Source of the DNA: Candidatus Thalassospirochaeta sargassi
Lineage (GTDB): Bacteria; Spirochaetota; Spirochaetia; UBA9216
DNA length: 56,498 nt
Direction of reading: 5' to 3'
NCBI GenBank assembly: GCA_028532855.1
Contig: JAQQAL010000049.1
Location: forward strand, 1 to 56,498
This document shows positions 17,670-25,423 of this stretch, piece after piece. The position numbers and the translations under genes are program-made. The notes beneath the pieces were generated by a model, which made no database searches, had not been told where the DNA came from, and worked only from the letters and a program-made list of their open reading frames with translations. Position 1 is the stretch's first letter. Every line of letters starts with the position of its first letter.

Positions 17670-18809
17670 ATGAAAATCACTAATGTTGCATCATATGCAC
17701 TCGAGCAGAAACTCGAGAAAAAAGACCAGTTTGCCTTTTCTCAGGCCTGGTGTGATAAACGCACGGTCTTCATCTGTAAAATTGAAACAGATGAAGGGAT
17801 TACCGGTTGGGGAGAAGCTTTCGGGCCATCTCTGATTCATAAAACAATTGTGGACAAGTTTTACCGGGATTATTTAATCGGGAAGAACCCATTTGATTCT
17901 CAGGTGATATGGGAGACCTTGCATAATAAATTCCGGGACAATGGGCAGAAGGGGGTTACTGTGCAGGCTTTGAGTGCAGTGGACATCGCCCTTTGGGATA
18001 TTAAAGGCAAGGCTGCGGATGTTCCTGTATACCAGCTTATGGGGGGACGATTCAGAGACAGGCTTAAAGCCTATGCAACCGGCATGTACCGAAAATATAC
18101 CCCAAATGAGATTGAGGAAACTGCCGCAGAGGCCGCCAGTTATGTTGAGCGTGGTTTTCGGGCTGTTAAGGTTAAAACGGGTTTTGGATTTGATTATGAT
18201 TACGCTGTAATTAAAGCAGTTCGCGAGGCGATAGGTGATGATATCAACATGATGATCGATGCTAACCACGGGTACAATGCTTCTACAGCAATTAAGATTG
18301 GGCGTGCTGTTGAGAAGTTTGATATTACCTGGTACGAAGAGCCTGTGCCGCCTGAAGACCTAGAGGGATATAAGGAAGTGAAGGCTTCGCTGAATATCCC
18401 TATTGCTGGCGGAGAAGCCGAATTTACCCGTTGGGGGCTTAACGATTTTATTAGATATCGCTGTGCTGATTATGTCCAGGCGGATTGCACTATAACCGGT
18501 GGACTGTCCGAATTTATGCGTGTAGGACTGCTTTGCAGTATTGCCAATATTCAGTGCATGCCTCATATCTGGGGCTCTTCAATTGCACTTGCAACAGGTA
18601 TTAATGCTGCGTTTTCTGTTCCGGATTTCCCTCCCGGGCTTGAACCTGCTGATGTTTATCTTGAATATGATCAAACTGAGAATATATTTCGTGAAGAGCT
18701 TGCGTCACCAAAGCCGATAGTTAAAGACGGCTGGCTGTACCCGTCTGAAAAGCCGGGACTTGGAATTGAAGTCAATGAAGATCTGATTAAGCATTATGCT
18801 GTGGAGTAA
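17670..18809 (+). CDS. mandelate racemase/enolase superfamily protein (probable sugar-acid dehydratase)
   Basis: A 379-residue enolase-superfamily enzyme of the mandelate racemase subgroup. The KxK base is in AVKVKTG, the metal ligands are Asp of IDANHGY, Glu of YEEPVPPED and Glu of AGGEAEFT, and the second general base is His of MPHIWGSS with an Asp in YVQADCT. This set is typical of acid-sugar dehydratases that turn aldonates into 2-keto-3-deoxy acids. Beside a lactonase and a xylose-type importer, a pentonate such as xylonate or arabinonate is the first guess (inference). ATG 17670 lies 10 bp after xylH. The stop is 3 bp before the AOR start, so they are co-translated. Confidence 0.87.
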   Translation: MKITNVASYALEQKLEKKDQFAFSQAWCDKRTVFICKIETDEGITGWGEAFGPSLIHKTIVDKFYRDYLIGKNPFDSQVIWETLHNKFRDNGQKGVTVQALSAVDIALWDIKGKAADVPVYQLMGGRFRDRLKAYATGMYRKYTPNEIEETAAEAASYVERGFRAVKVKTGFGFDYDYAVIKAVREAIGDDINMMIDANHGYNASTAIKIGRAVEKFDITWYEEPVPPEDLEGYKEVKASLNIPIAGGEAEFTRWGLNDFIRYRCADYVQADCTITGGLSEFMRVGLLCSIANIQCMPHIWGSSIALATGINAAFSVPDFPPGLEPADVYLEYDQTENIFREELASPKPIVKDGWLYPSEKPGLGIEVNEDLIKHYAVE

Positions 18810-18812
18810 ATT

Positions 18813-20729
18813 ATGGCTGATTATAAGGGCTACAATAATAAACTGCTTAGGGTTAACCTGAGCAGTTCTGATATCAGGACTGAAGAGATTGGAGAAGATG
18901 TTCTGCGTAAGTATATTGGCGGCACATCGCTGGGGTACTACTATATGCTTAAAGAGATCTGTTCAAAAATAGATCCTCTGTCTGATGAAAATAGAATTTA
19001 TTTTACAACATCTCCAATCACCGGCGTCAGGTTTTCTGGAAATGGGCGTCACTCAGTAACAACTGTTTCCCCACTGACAGGGGGCGGAACAAGTTCCGAG
19101 GCCGGAGGTTGGTGGGGTGCTGCATTAAAGCTGTCGGGGATAGATGCTATAGCTGTTGAGGGAGTATCTAATAAACCGGTATATTTATACGTCGAAGATG
19201 ATAAATATGAACTACATGATGCAGATGATCTTTGGGGCCGGTCTACCGGGGATGTTCAGAATATTCTGAAACAACGACATGGAAAAAATGCGAGAGTGCT
19301 GCAGACGGGACCGGCCGGTGAAAAACTTATTCGATTTGCCTGTATAACCAATGAACTGAGGCATTTCAACGGCCGAGGCGGTACCGGTGCAGTTATGGGA
19401 CATAAAAAGCTTCGTGCTATAGTTGTGAAAAACAACAGAAAAGCTCTTCCGGTTGCGGATCAGAACGGCGTAGGTGATTTTGCAGCCTACCTGAACCGAA
19501 ATATGAAGGACCACCCGGCCCTTGCTCCACACCGACAACTTGGAACGCAGCGTTTTCTGCTTCCCACTAACGCAGGCGGAATGCTTCCGACATATAATTT
19601 CAGGGACGGTTCATTTGATGCCGCCGAACAGGTTTCGGGTGAAGAAATTAATCGGCTGTACGGGGACGGTTCGCATACCTGCTATGCATGCGCCGTTTCT
19701 TGTAAACGTAAAATGAAAAGTATCGAAGGAGCCGAGGTTGATACTTCGATTTATGGAGGCCCTGAATATGAAACAATGGCGATGCTTGGGCCGGTGCTTG
19801 GAATTGAGAATCCAAAGGCGATTGTGGAGCTGAATGCGGTCTGTAATGCCTACGGACTGGATACCATCGCAGTTGGGGCGGCCATCGGCTGGCTGATTGA
19901 GGCAATGGAGAAAGAGCCTGATCTTCCCGTATTCGAGGGTGTCGAAAAAATTGGATGGAATGAGCCTGATAAAGTCTTTGCAATTATTGAGAAGATAATG
20001 AACTATGATGGAATCGGGGCACTCCTTGCCCAAGGCACAAGAGCTGCCGCTGTTAAAGCTGGCGGTTCGACTATGGACTACGCGATGCAGGTCAAAGGAC
20101 AGGATTTCCCGGCCCATGAGCCGCGTGGGAAGTGGACTGTCGGTCTGGGCATGGCTGTGAATGCGGCCGGTGCCGATCATCTTGTCGCCGCACATGATGT
20201 AGTTATTGATCATCCCGGTGATGCAGGTCCGAAATTCGGTGGAGCTGACTTAACCGATATTGAAGGAATCGGTCTACTGGAACCTTTGCCGGCAGAGAGC
20301 CTTTCTGCGAAGAAGGTGCGTAATTTTGTCTACCTTCAGCAGCTGTGGATGCTTTATGACGTCCTGGACTGGTGCAAGTTTACGGGAGTCCCTGAGACCA
20401 GATCATACACATTGAAACATATCGTTGAGATAGTCGAGATGGCGACAGGGTGGAAAACATCCATTTTTGATTTGATGAAATGTGCTGAACGGACAATCAA
20501 TATGGGGCGGATATTCAATAACCGTATGGGCTTCACCAGTTCTGATGACACCCTGCCTGAGCGCATGTTTGAGCCGATTAGTGCAGGACCCCTTAAGGGT
20601 CATTCGATTGATAAGGAGCAGTTTGAAAAAGCTGTTGAACTATATTATCAGATGATGGGCTGGAACGAAAGAGGAGAGCCTCAATTCGGAAAACTTGTTG
20701 AGCTGGGATTAGAGGAACTCGCTGGTTGA
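18813..20729 (+). CDS. aldehyde:ferredoxin oxidoreductase (tungsten-type AOR family)
   Basis: A 638-residue AOR-family enzyme that oxidises aldehydes to acids using a tungstopterin and one 4Fe-4S cluster, passing electrons to ferredoxin. Family features include the N-terminal YNNKLLRVNLSSSDI, TGPAGEKLIRFACI, and RGGTGAVMGHKKLRAI in the pterin-binding domain. The cluster cysteines are CYACAVSC plus a C-terminal Cys in LDWCKFTGVPE. ATG 18813 follows the dehydratase stop directly. The enzyme could oxidise a sugar aldehyde to a sugar acid or remove the aldehyde product of an aldol cleavage. Its presence inside a sugar ABC operon is unusual. Confidence 0.92.
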   Translation: MADYKGYNNKLLRVNLSSSDIRTEEIGEDVLRKYIGGTSLGYYYMLKEICSKIDPLSDENRIYFTTSPITGVRFSGNGRHSVTTVSPLTGGGTSSEAGGWWGAALKLSGIDAIAVEGVSNKPVYLYVEDDKYELHDADDLWGRSTGDVQNILKQRHGKNARVLQTGPAGEKLIRFACITNELRHFNGRGGTGAVMGHKKLRAIVVKNNRKALPVADQNGVGDFAAYLNRNMKDHPALAPHRQLGTQRFLLPTNAGGMLPTYNFRDGSFDAAEQVSGEEINRLYGDGSHTCYACAVSCKRKMKSIEGAEVDTSIYGGPEYETMAMLGPVLGIENPKAIVELNAVCNAYGLDTIAVGAAIGWLIEAMEKEPDLPVFEGVEKIGWNEPDKVFAIIEKIMNYDGIGALLAQGTRAAAVKAGGSTMDYAMQVKGQDFPAHEPRGKWTVGLGMAVNAAGADHLVAAHDVVIDHPGDAGPKFGGADLTDIEGIGLLEPLPAESLSAKKVRNFVYLQQLWMLYDVLDWCKFTGVPETRSYTLKHIVEIVEMATGWKTSIFDLMKCAERTINMGRIFNNRMGFTSSDDTLPERMFEPISAGPLKGHSIDKEQFEKAVELYYQMMGWNERGEPQFGKLVELGLEELAG

Positions 20730-20962
20730 TGAAAATTAGCATATCGTTTTATGGCAATTTAATAATACATCGCACTGAAGCAAATGAGCTGAAACGGCAA
20801 ATACAAATACCCGGGGGAATGACAGTCTCCGGGCTTCTTGTCAGCTATGGAATATCTGAAAAAACTGTGAAAGCGGTATGTAACGGAAAAAAGGTAGACG
20901 TCCGCCACATTTTGATGGAAGATGATTACCTTCAGTTTTACAGTCTTAACAGTGGGGGCTGA
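20729..20962 (+). CDS. MoaD/ThiS-like small sulfur carrier protein
   Basis: A 77-residue beta-grasp protein ending in Gly-Gly (LNSGG), the hallmark of MoaD/ThiS sulfur carriers whose C-terminus is thiocarboxylated. The ATG overlaps the AOR stop by one base (TGATG), so the two are tightly coupled. MoaD-like proteins next to AOR genes are common and are thought to support pterin cofactor synthesis or assembly for that enzyme (established gene context, exact role unproven). It ends the operon and is convergent with the second iclR gene. Confidence 0.85.
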   Translation: MKISISFYGNLIIHRTEANELKRQIQIPGGMTVSGLLVSYGISEKTVKAVCNGKKVDVRHILMEDDYLQFYSLNSGG

Positions 20963-20971
20963 GGTTAAAAT

Positions 20972-21748
20972 TTATGTACTGTAATCAGCGATGGTTGAGC
21001 AAATGTTTTCTTCTATTATTTTAGCTGATTCGACAATTCTAATGCCGAACTCAGACAGGGAACTCTCAGAGTATCTAAAATTAGGGAACTGCACTACCAG
21101 GCTTCCAATAACCTTCGCCTCCATCATCACAGGAGCCGCTACAGCCATAATTTCGTTCTCAAACTCTCCCCTGTTTATCGCGAAACCGTTTTGTTTTACG
21201 TTTTTTAATTCTTCACGAAGCATTTTAGGATTGACAAGTGATTTTTCTGTGAATCGATGATAAAGGCCATCTTCAAGATAATGTTCTCTGAGGTCTTCTG
21301 GCAGAAAAGCCAGAATAGCTTTTCCGGCTGCTGTGACATGGGGGGGGTAATAAACATCCGAGTTTTCGTGAATCTGTATGCTTCGTCTTGACTGCAGTTT
21401 ATATATGAAATTCACATCATGGCCGCGCATAACAGAAATAAGGACGTTCTCATTGAATTCATCTCTGAGCTCTTCCATTACTTCGAGTGCACAATTTTTC
21501 AACAATGAGTTTTGGGCTTTGTTTATATTCTCTGCTATATCCGAGATTTTCTGCGATATAAAATATTTTCCGGTTGTTTCGTCTTTATTCACAAAGCCAG
21601 AAAGAATTAACGAGTTAAGAAAAAGTGTGATATTTGAAATGGGATCCTTTATCTGCTCTGCTATATCCTTTACACGGATACCTCTCGGGGCAACTGCAAT
21701 AGTTTCAAGTATTTCAAGGCCTCTTTCTAGTGATTTTATAGAACGCAT
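20972..21748 (-). CDS. IclR family transcriptional regulator (second copy)
   Basis: A 258-residue IclR regulator with an N-terminal winged helix (GIRVKDIAEQIKDPISNITLF) and an effector domain (YYPPHVTAAGKAILAFLP, NRGEFENEIMAVAAPVM, GSLVVQFPNFRYSESSL). It resembles the first IclR protein at 12851-13600 along its whole length, including the unusual VVQFP(D/N)FR ending. The two copies bracket the transporter, dehydratase and AOR genes. A perfect palindrome lies 21 bp upstream of its start (21769-21787), which suggests autoregulation. A related sequence lies at the xylF promoter. Confidence 0.88.
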   Translation of the reverse strand: MRSIKSLERGLEILETIAVAPRGIRVKDIAEQIKDPISNITLFLNSLILSGFVNKDETTGKYFISQKISDIAENINKAQNSLLKNCALEVMEELRDEFNENVLISVMRGHDVNFIYKLQSRRSIQIHENSDVYYPPHVTAAGKAILAFLPEDLREHYLEDGLYHRFTEKSLVNPKMLREELKNVKQNGFAINRGEFENEIMAVAAPVMMEAKVIGSLVVQFPNFRYSESSLSEFGIRIVESAKIIEENICSTIADYST

Positions 21749-21768
21749 TTCAACTCCTGTAGTCTTTA

Positions 21769-21787
21769 AATGTATATTATATACATT
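21769..21787. promoter_or_regulatory. perfect palindromic operator upstream of the second iclR gene
   Basis: AATGTATAT-T-ATATACATT is a perfect nine-base inverted repeat around a central T, directly before the iclR start. A degenerate copy (TATATTATACATTA) lies at 21836-21849, between the iclR and YgiN-like genes. A likely -10 for iclR overlaps the palindrome, consistent with self-repression. Confidence 0.65.
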
Positions 21788-21845
21788 AATGCGTATTTTG
21801 TCTCTTAAAAAATAGTAAAAAACGAAAAATGATCTATATTATACA

Positions 21846-22121
21846 TTAAACAGGGTCGTGTAATGTGATTTCAGATTCTTCAATAAACTCAGAGACCCCT
21901 GAGTTAACATAATGTGGGGCAGCCTGATGGGCCTTGATAGCCTCCATATCTTTCCATTTTTCAACCATATGGAAGAGGCTGCTGTCTTCATGGTTTCTGT
22001 AGAGGATGTATTCAATACAGCCTTTTTCAGCGTTGCTGCCTGCAATAAGTGGTTTGGTTTTTTCAATGAAGGCTTCAGCCAATCCTGCTTTAACTTTAAG
22101 TTTTGCAATAATAAGAACCAT
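21846..22121 (-). CDS. YgiN/ABM family protein (quinol monooxygenase-like)
   Basis: A 91-residue single-domain dimeric alpha+beta barrel protein of the antibiotic biosynthesis monooxygenase family. Landmarks are the N-terminal strand VLIIAKLKVKAGL, GCIEYILYRN, FHMVEKWKDMEAIKAHQ and a C-terminal acidic segment. The family includes quinol monooxygenase YgiN and the isomerase LsrG, so either a redox or an isomerase role is possible. It precedes the second iclR gene on the same strand with a 97-bp gap containing an operator, so it may belong to the sugar regulon (inference). Confidence 0.75.
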   Translation of the reverse strand: MVLIIAKLKVKAGLAEAFIEKTKPLIAGSNAEKGCIEYILYRNHEDSSLFHMVEKWKDMEAIKAHQAAPHYVNSGVSEFIEESEITLHDPV

Positions 22122-22185
22122 ACTTTTCTCCTGTAGAATGATTTTACTATTCTACAGGAAAAATGTTAGAGATAGAAGCCTTAGC

Positions 22186-22932
22186 CTAAATGCTGTAATC
22201 AGGATCCGTGATTGGGGCAGATTCCCTGTTATATTTCAGAATCTTTTCGTAGTACTCATCATCAACATAAGTCGGAATATATTCCATATTGTACTTTGCA
22301 AGCTGGGATGAAAATGATCTCATGTGATTTCTCGAACCCTTCATAAGATTCTGATAGAGAATCTTTATCTCATCGTTTTCTGCATCTGAAATAAGATTCT
22401 GCAGGTCTGCAATGTCCAGGTCCTCAATCGTCGCGCCAACCTGAAGTGCCGCTTCTACTGATTCTTCACCTGCAGATGTGAGGTTGTCATAATGCTCCTG
22501 AATAATCGCACTATCGTATGCTCCCGGTGTCCCGATTTCTGAGGGCAGGCTTACATTGTATGCTTTCAGCATCAATTCAACAGCCTCCATATGCTGTTGT
22601 TCACTCTCTGCAATGTTTTTGAATATAGGTACATTCCAGGTCTCATAAAGATTCAGATAAACATCTCTTGCAAGTTTTTCTTCCTCCACCATCAGCAGAA
22701 GGCCTTCTTTTTCATCTGCATTCAATATACCGGAGCCGGGCTCAATGCCGTAAACTTCGGAGAGTTCTTCTATAAAATTTTCTTTATACTCTCCTCCGGC
22801 TCCCCGGCCCTGACCTTTACCCTGGCCGCTTCCGCTGCCGTATTTTTTTGCTGATTCCTTGATTCCGTTTGCTGAAAGTCCGGCTGCAAATACAACCAAA
22901 AGTGTTAATACAATAATCATAATCTTTTTCAT
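22186..22932 (-). CDS. secreted DUF2202 ferritin-like protein
   Basis: A 248-residue protein with an N-terminal signal peptide (MKKIMIIVLTLLVVFAAG), a low-complexity Gly/Lys/Gln linker (GSGSGQGKGQGRGAGGE), and a DUF2202 domain. The domain shows the diagnostic EEEKLARDVYLNLYETW and NIAESEQQHMEAVELML helices, with Glu and ExxH residues as in ferritin-like diiron folds, and a later GSRNHMRSF helix. Function in the family is not established; an exported metal-binding or oxidative-stress role is inferred. It is divergent from the NapH-like gene, and the shared region carries repeat arrays facing both genes. Confidence 0.85.
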   Translation of the reverse strand: MKKIMIIVLTLLVVFAAGLSANGIKESAKKYGSGSGQGKGQGRGAGGEYKENFIEELSEVYGIEPGSGILNADEKEGLLLMVEEEKLARDVYLNLYETWNVPIFKNIAESEQQHMEAVELMLKAYNVSLPSEIGTPGAYDSAIIQEHYDNLTSAGEESVEAALQVGATIEDLDIADLQNLISDAENDEIKILYQNLMKGSRNHMRSFSSQLAKYNMEYIPTYVDDEYYEKILKYNRESAPITDPDYSI

Positions 22933-22977
22933 GACTGTCTCCTTGTCGTGTTTGATGTTTCTAATGTAGTTTCCGAT

Positions 22978-23060
22978 TGTGAAGAAATGGTGAAGCAGTT
23001 TTGAAGAGATTGAAAAGAAATCAAAAAGATATAAATCTACATCTTCACCTAATCTTCACA
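22978..23060. promoter_or_regulatory. divergent operator arrays, GTGAAG and CTTCAC with 11-bp spacing
   Basis: Three GTGAAG/TTGAAG hexamers begin at 22979, 22990 and 23001, exactly 11 bp apart. On the other side ATCTTCAC begins at 23041 and again at 23052, also 11 bp apart and in inverted orientation. Direct repeats with 11-bp spacing are typical sites for OmpR/PhoB-type response regulators. The arrays lie between the DUF2202 gene and the NapH-like gene, whose operon encodes such a regulator (24713), so autoregulation is likely. Confidence 0.65.
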
Positions 23061-23136
23061 TTTGCTCCATAAAGTTTTTGCATTGGCTGGATAGTTTGAG
23101 TACAATGAAAACAAAGAAAAGTGCAGGAGGCAACAT

Positions 23137-24702
23137 GTGAAGAAGAAAAAAACTAGAATTCGTCTATTTATTCAGATTTTATTTCTTGTTTTAATCGCCC
23201 TTATTGCATTCAACCATACTCTGGAAGAATTGGGTCAGGCAATCCCGCTGCTCAGCAGCGCATCGCTTCATGCAGTATGTCCGTTCGGCGGAGTTGTATC
23301 TATTTATCAGTATGCAACCGGGGGCACTTTCGTAAAGAAAACGCATGAGTCTTCTTTTATATTGATGATAATAGTTGCGGCCCTGGCTGTTTTTATGGGG
23401 CCAGTCTTCTGCGGATGGATTTGTCCTTTCGGAACCGTGCAGGAGTTTTTCGGAAAAATCGGCAAAAAGCTCTTTAAAAAGAAATTCAACCGCTTTATTC
23501 CTTATAAATTTGATCGGTGGCTGCGTTTCCTGCGATACATCGTACTTGTCTGGGTCATATATATGACTGCGGTTACCGGTAAGATTATCTTTGCCGATTA
23601 TGATCCCTACTTTGCTCTGTTCAACTTCTGGACCGGTGAGGTTGCAATATCAGGTCTTGTGATTCTGTTCATTAGTCTTCTGCTCTCTATATTTGTAGAG
23701 CGTCCATTCTGCAAATATGCTTGTCCCTACGGTGCTGTTTTAGGCATATCCAATTTCTTTAGAATTTTTAAGATTAAAAGGACTGAATCAAGCTGTATAA
23801 ATTGCGGCGCATGTGATAAAGCCTGTCCAATGAACATTCAAGTTTCCAGATCTGCAACGGTGCGCAATCATCAGTGTATCAGCTGTATGAAATGTACGAG
23901 CGAACAGGTTTGTCCGGTTGCTGATACTGTTGACCTTCGAGTTGGCGCAAATCCCGGAAATAAAACAATCGGCTCAAAGTTGATTGCACCGATTGTTCTT
24001 GCCGTCTTTATTGTCGGAATTGGATTATCGATGATTTTTAATATTTGGGTGACCGAATCAAGCAAGACTCCGGCGGTATATTCAAGCGGAGAGTTTGAGG
24101 GGATCGCAAATCCCGCGGATATTCGCGGCTCATATTTTTTCTCCGATATATCAAAGGCTTTTGATATAGATGTAGAGATCCTCGCACAAGCCTTCGGTGT
24201 CGATGATCCGGATCCTTCAGGTTTTCAGGTTAAAGAATTTGAGGAGATCCTCCTTCCTCTGGACGATGGGGCTGAGGTCGGCACCGACTCAGTGCGCCTC
24301 TTCGTTGCACGCTATCTCGGGCTTCCGTATACTCCGGAGGAGACTACTCGTCTTCCGTTCCCGGCTATAAATCTCCTGAAAGATAAATTGACTCCCGCTG
24401 ATATTGAGTCTCTGCAGGAAATTTCCATCAGATTAAGTGATGTTAAACCTGAATATACCGATGAAGCCGGGGAATCAAATACTCTAGTCGAAGAATACGA
24501 TGAAGAGGAAACTGTTATCAAGGGAAAAACTACATTTGATGATCTCTTGAAATGGGGACTCGCTATCGAAGAGATTGAGTCTGTTCTCGGTATTGAGCTT
24601 GGAGCACGCGGTACATCTGTCAGGGATTATCTGATGGAGAATGAGCTTGAATTCTCTGTGTATAAAGAGAAGCTTCAGGTATTGGTAGACGCAAGGCAAT
24701 AG
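23137..24702 (+). CDS. NapH/NosR-like polyferredoxin membrane protein with C-terminal extracytoplasmic domain
   Basis: A 521-residue membrane iron-sulfur protein. An N-terminal signal/anchor helix is followed by about five helices bearing the paired CGWICPFG and CKYACPYG motifs of NapH/NosR/CcoG-like proteins. Two ferredoxin clusters come next (CINCGACDKACP and CISCMKCTSEQVCP), then a last membrane helix (~280-300) and a ~220-residue C-terminal region. That region contains a repeated helical module (FDIDVEILAQAFGV and GLAIEEIESVLGIEL, each followed by a short partner helix). It probably moves electrons across the membrane to an exported partner; the partner is unknown. GTG start with AGGAGG at 23125-23130. 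Followed by a two-component system. Confidence 0.85.
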   Translation: MKKKKTRIRLFIQILFLVLIALIAFNHTLEELGQAIPLLSSASLHAVCPFGGVVSIYQYATGGTFVKKTHESSFILMIIVAALAVFMGPVFCGWICPFGTVQEFFGKIGKKLFKKKFNRFIPYKFDRWLRFLRYIVLVWVIYMTAVTGKIIFADYDPYFALFNFWTGEVAISGLVILFISLLLSIFVERPFCKYACPYGAVLGISNFFRIFKIKRTESSCINCGACDKACPMNIQVSRSATVRNHQCISCMKCTSEQVCPVADTVDLRVGANPGNKTIGSKLIAPIVLAVFIVGIGLSMIFNIWVTESSKTPAVYSSGEFEGIANPADIRGSYFFSDISKAFDIDVEILAQAFGVDDPDPSGFQVKEFEEILLPLDDGAEVGTDSVRLFVARYLGLPYTPEETTRLPFPAINLLKDKLTPADIESLQEISIRLSDVKPEYTDEAGESNTLVEEYDEEETVIKGKTTFDDLLKWGLAIEEIESVLGIELGARGTSVRDYLMENELEFSVYKEKLQVLVDARQ

Positions 24703-24712
24703 GGAAGACGGT

Positions 24713-25423
24713 TTGAAAATTTACATCGTCGAAGACAATGAAAATGTCCGAGAGGCAGCTGCAGGTTATCTTAAACTTGAAGGATTTGAAATAGAAGAAT
24801 TTGCTGCGTTGAAACCAGTGCGCAGGACTCTTTTGTCCGGCGAAGAGCTGCCGGATCTTATTGTGCTTGATGTGATGCTACCTGACGGCGATGGGTTTCT
24901 TTTTGCCAAACAGCTTAAAGAGGAGTCGATGGAAATCCCTTCATCATCGATTCCAATTATTTTTCTTACGGCAAGGGATCAGGAATCGGACCGAATTACC
25001 GGGCTGGAACTTGGTGCAGACGACTACATAATAAAACCGTTCTCAACACGAGAACTGGTTCTCAGGGTAAAGGCGGTTCTCAGGCGCAGCTCGGCTGTAG
25101 ACAATAATGCAACTCTTGATATCAGCTACGGTATTGGTGCGAACAGGCTTGAAATCTCCGAGTTAAACCATCAGATATTGTATAACGGTGAAGCTTTGCA
25201 GTTAACTGCCGCCGAATGGAGTATTCTGCTGTTTCTTTCGGCTAAATCACCACAGGTTTTCAGCAGGCTTCAGATTCTTGAGAATTGTCTTGATTCATTT
25301 GCGGAGGGCTCGGAGAGAACCGTTGATACGCATATTAAAAACATCCGGCATAAGCTTTTGGGTGCTGACTGGATCGAAACAGTCAGGGGGTTCGGATATC
25401 GATTTAACGGGCAGGCTATATGA
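24713..25423 (+). CDS. OmpR family response regulator (first system)
   Basis: A 236-residue regulator with a receiver domain (residues 1-122) and a winged-helix DNA-binding domain. The phospho-acceptor is Asp53 in VLDVMLPDGDG, with the acidic pocket in VEDNE and Lys in IIKPFS. The output domain has LTAAEWSILLFL and the recognition region RTVDTHIKNIRHKL ending ETVRGFGYRF. The TTG start at 24713 follows AGGGAAGACGG. It overlaps the kinase gene by ATGA. It is paralogous to the regulator at 29949, but the candidate operators near the two genes differ. Confidence 0.92.
   Translation: MKIYIVEDNENVREAAAGYLKLEGFEIEEFAALKPVRRTLLSGEELPDLIVLDVMLPDGDGFLFAKQLKEESMEIPSSSIPIIFLTARDQESDRITGLELGADDYIIKPFSTRELVLRVKAVLRRSSAVDNNATLDISYGIGANRLEISELNHQILYNGEALQLTAAEWSILLFLSAKSPQVFSRLQILENCLDSFAEGSERTVDTHIKNIRHKLLGADWIETVRGFGYRFNGQAI

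Noticed and set aside
19611-20213. 200-codon minus-strand frame opposite the AOR gene
   Set aside because: It mirrors the codon pattern of the AOR gene and shows no domain or start signal.
21378-21815. 145-codon plus-strand frame opposite the second iclR gene
   Set aside because: Translation is Ser/Ile/Phe-rich as expected for an antisense frame, and it runs over the operator palindrome.
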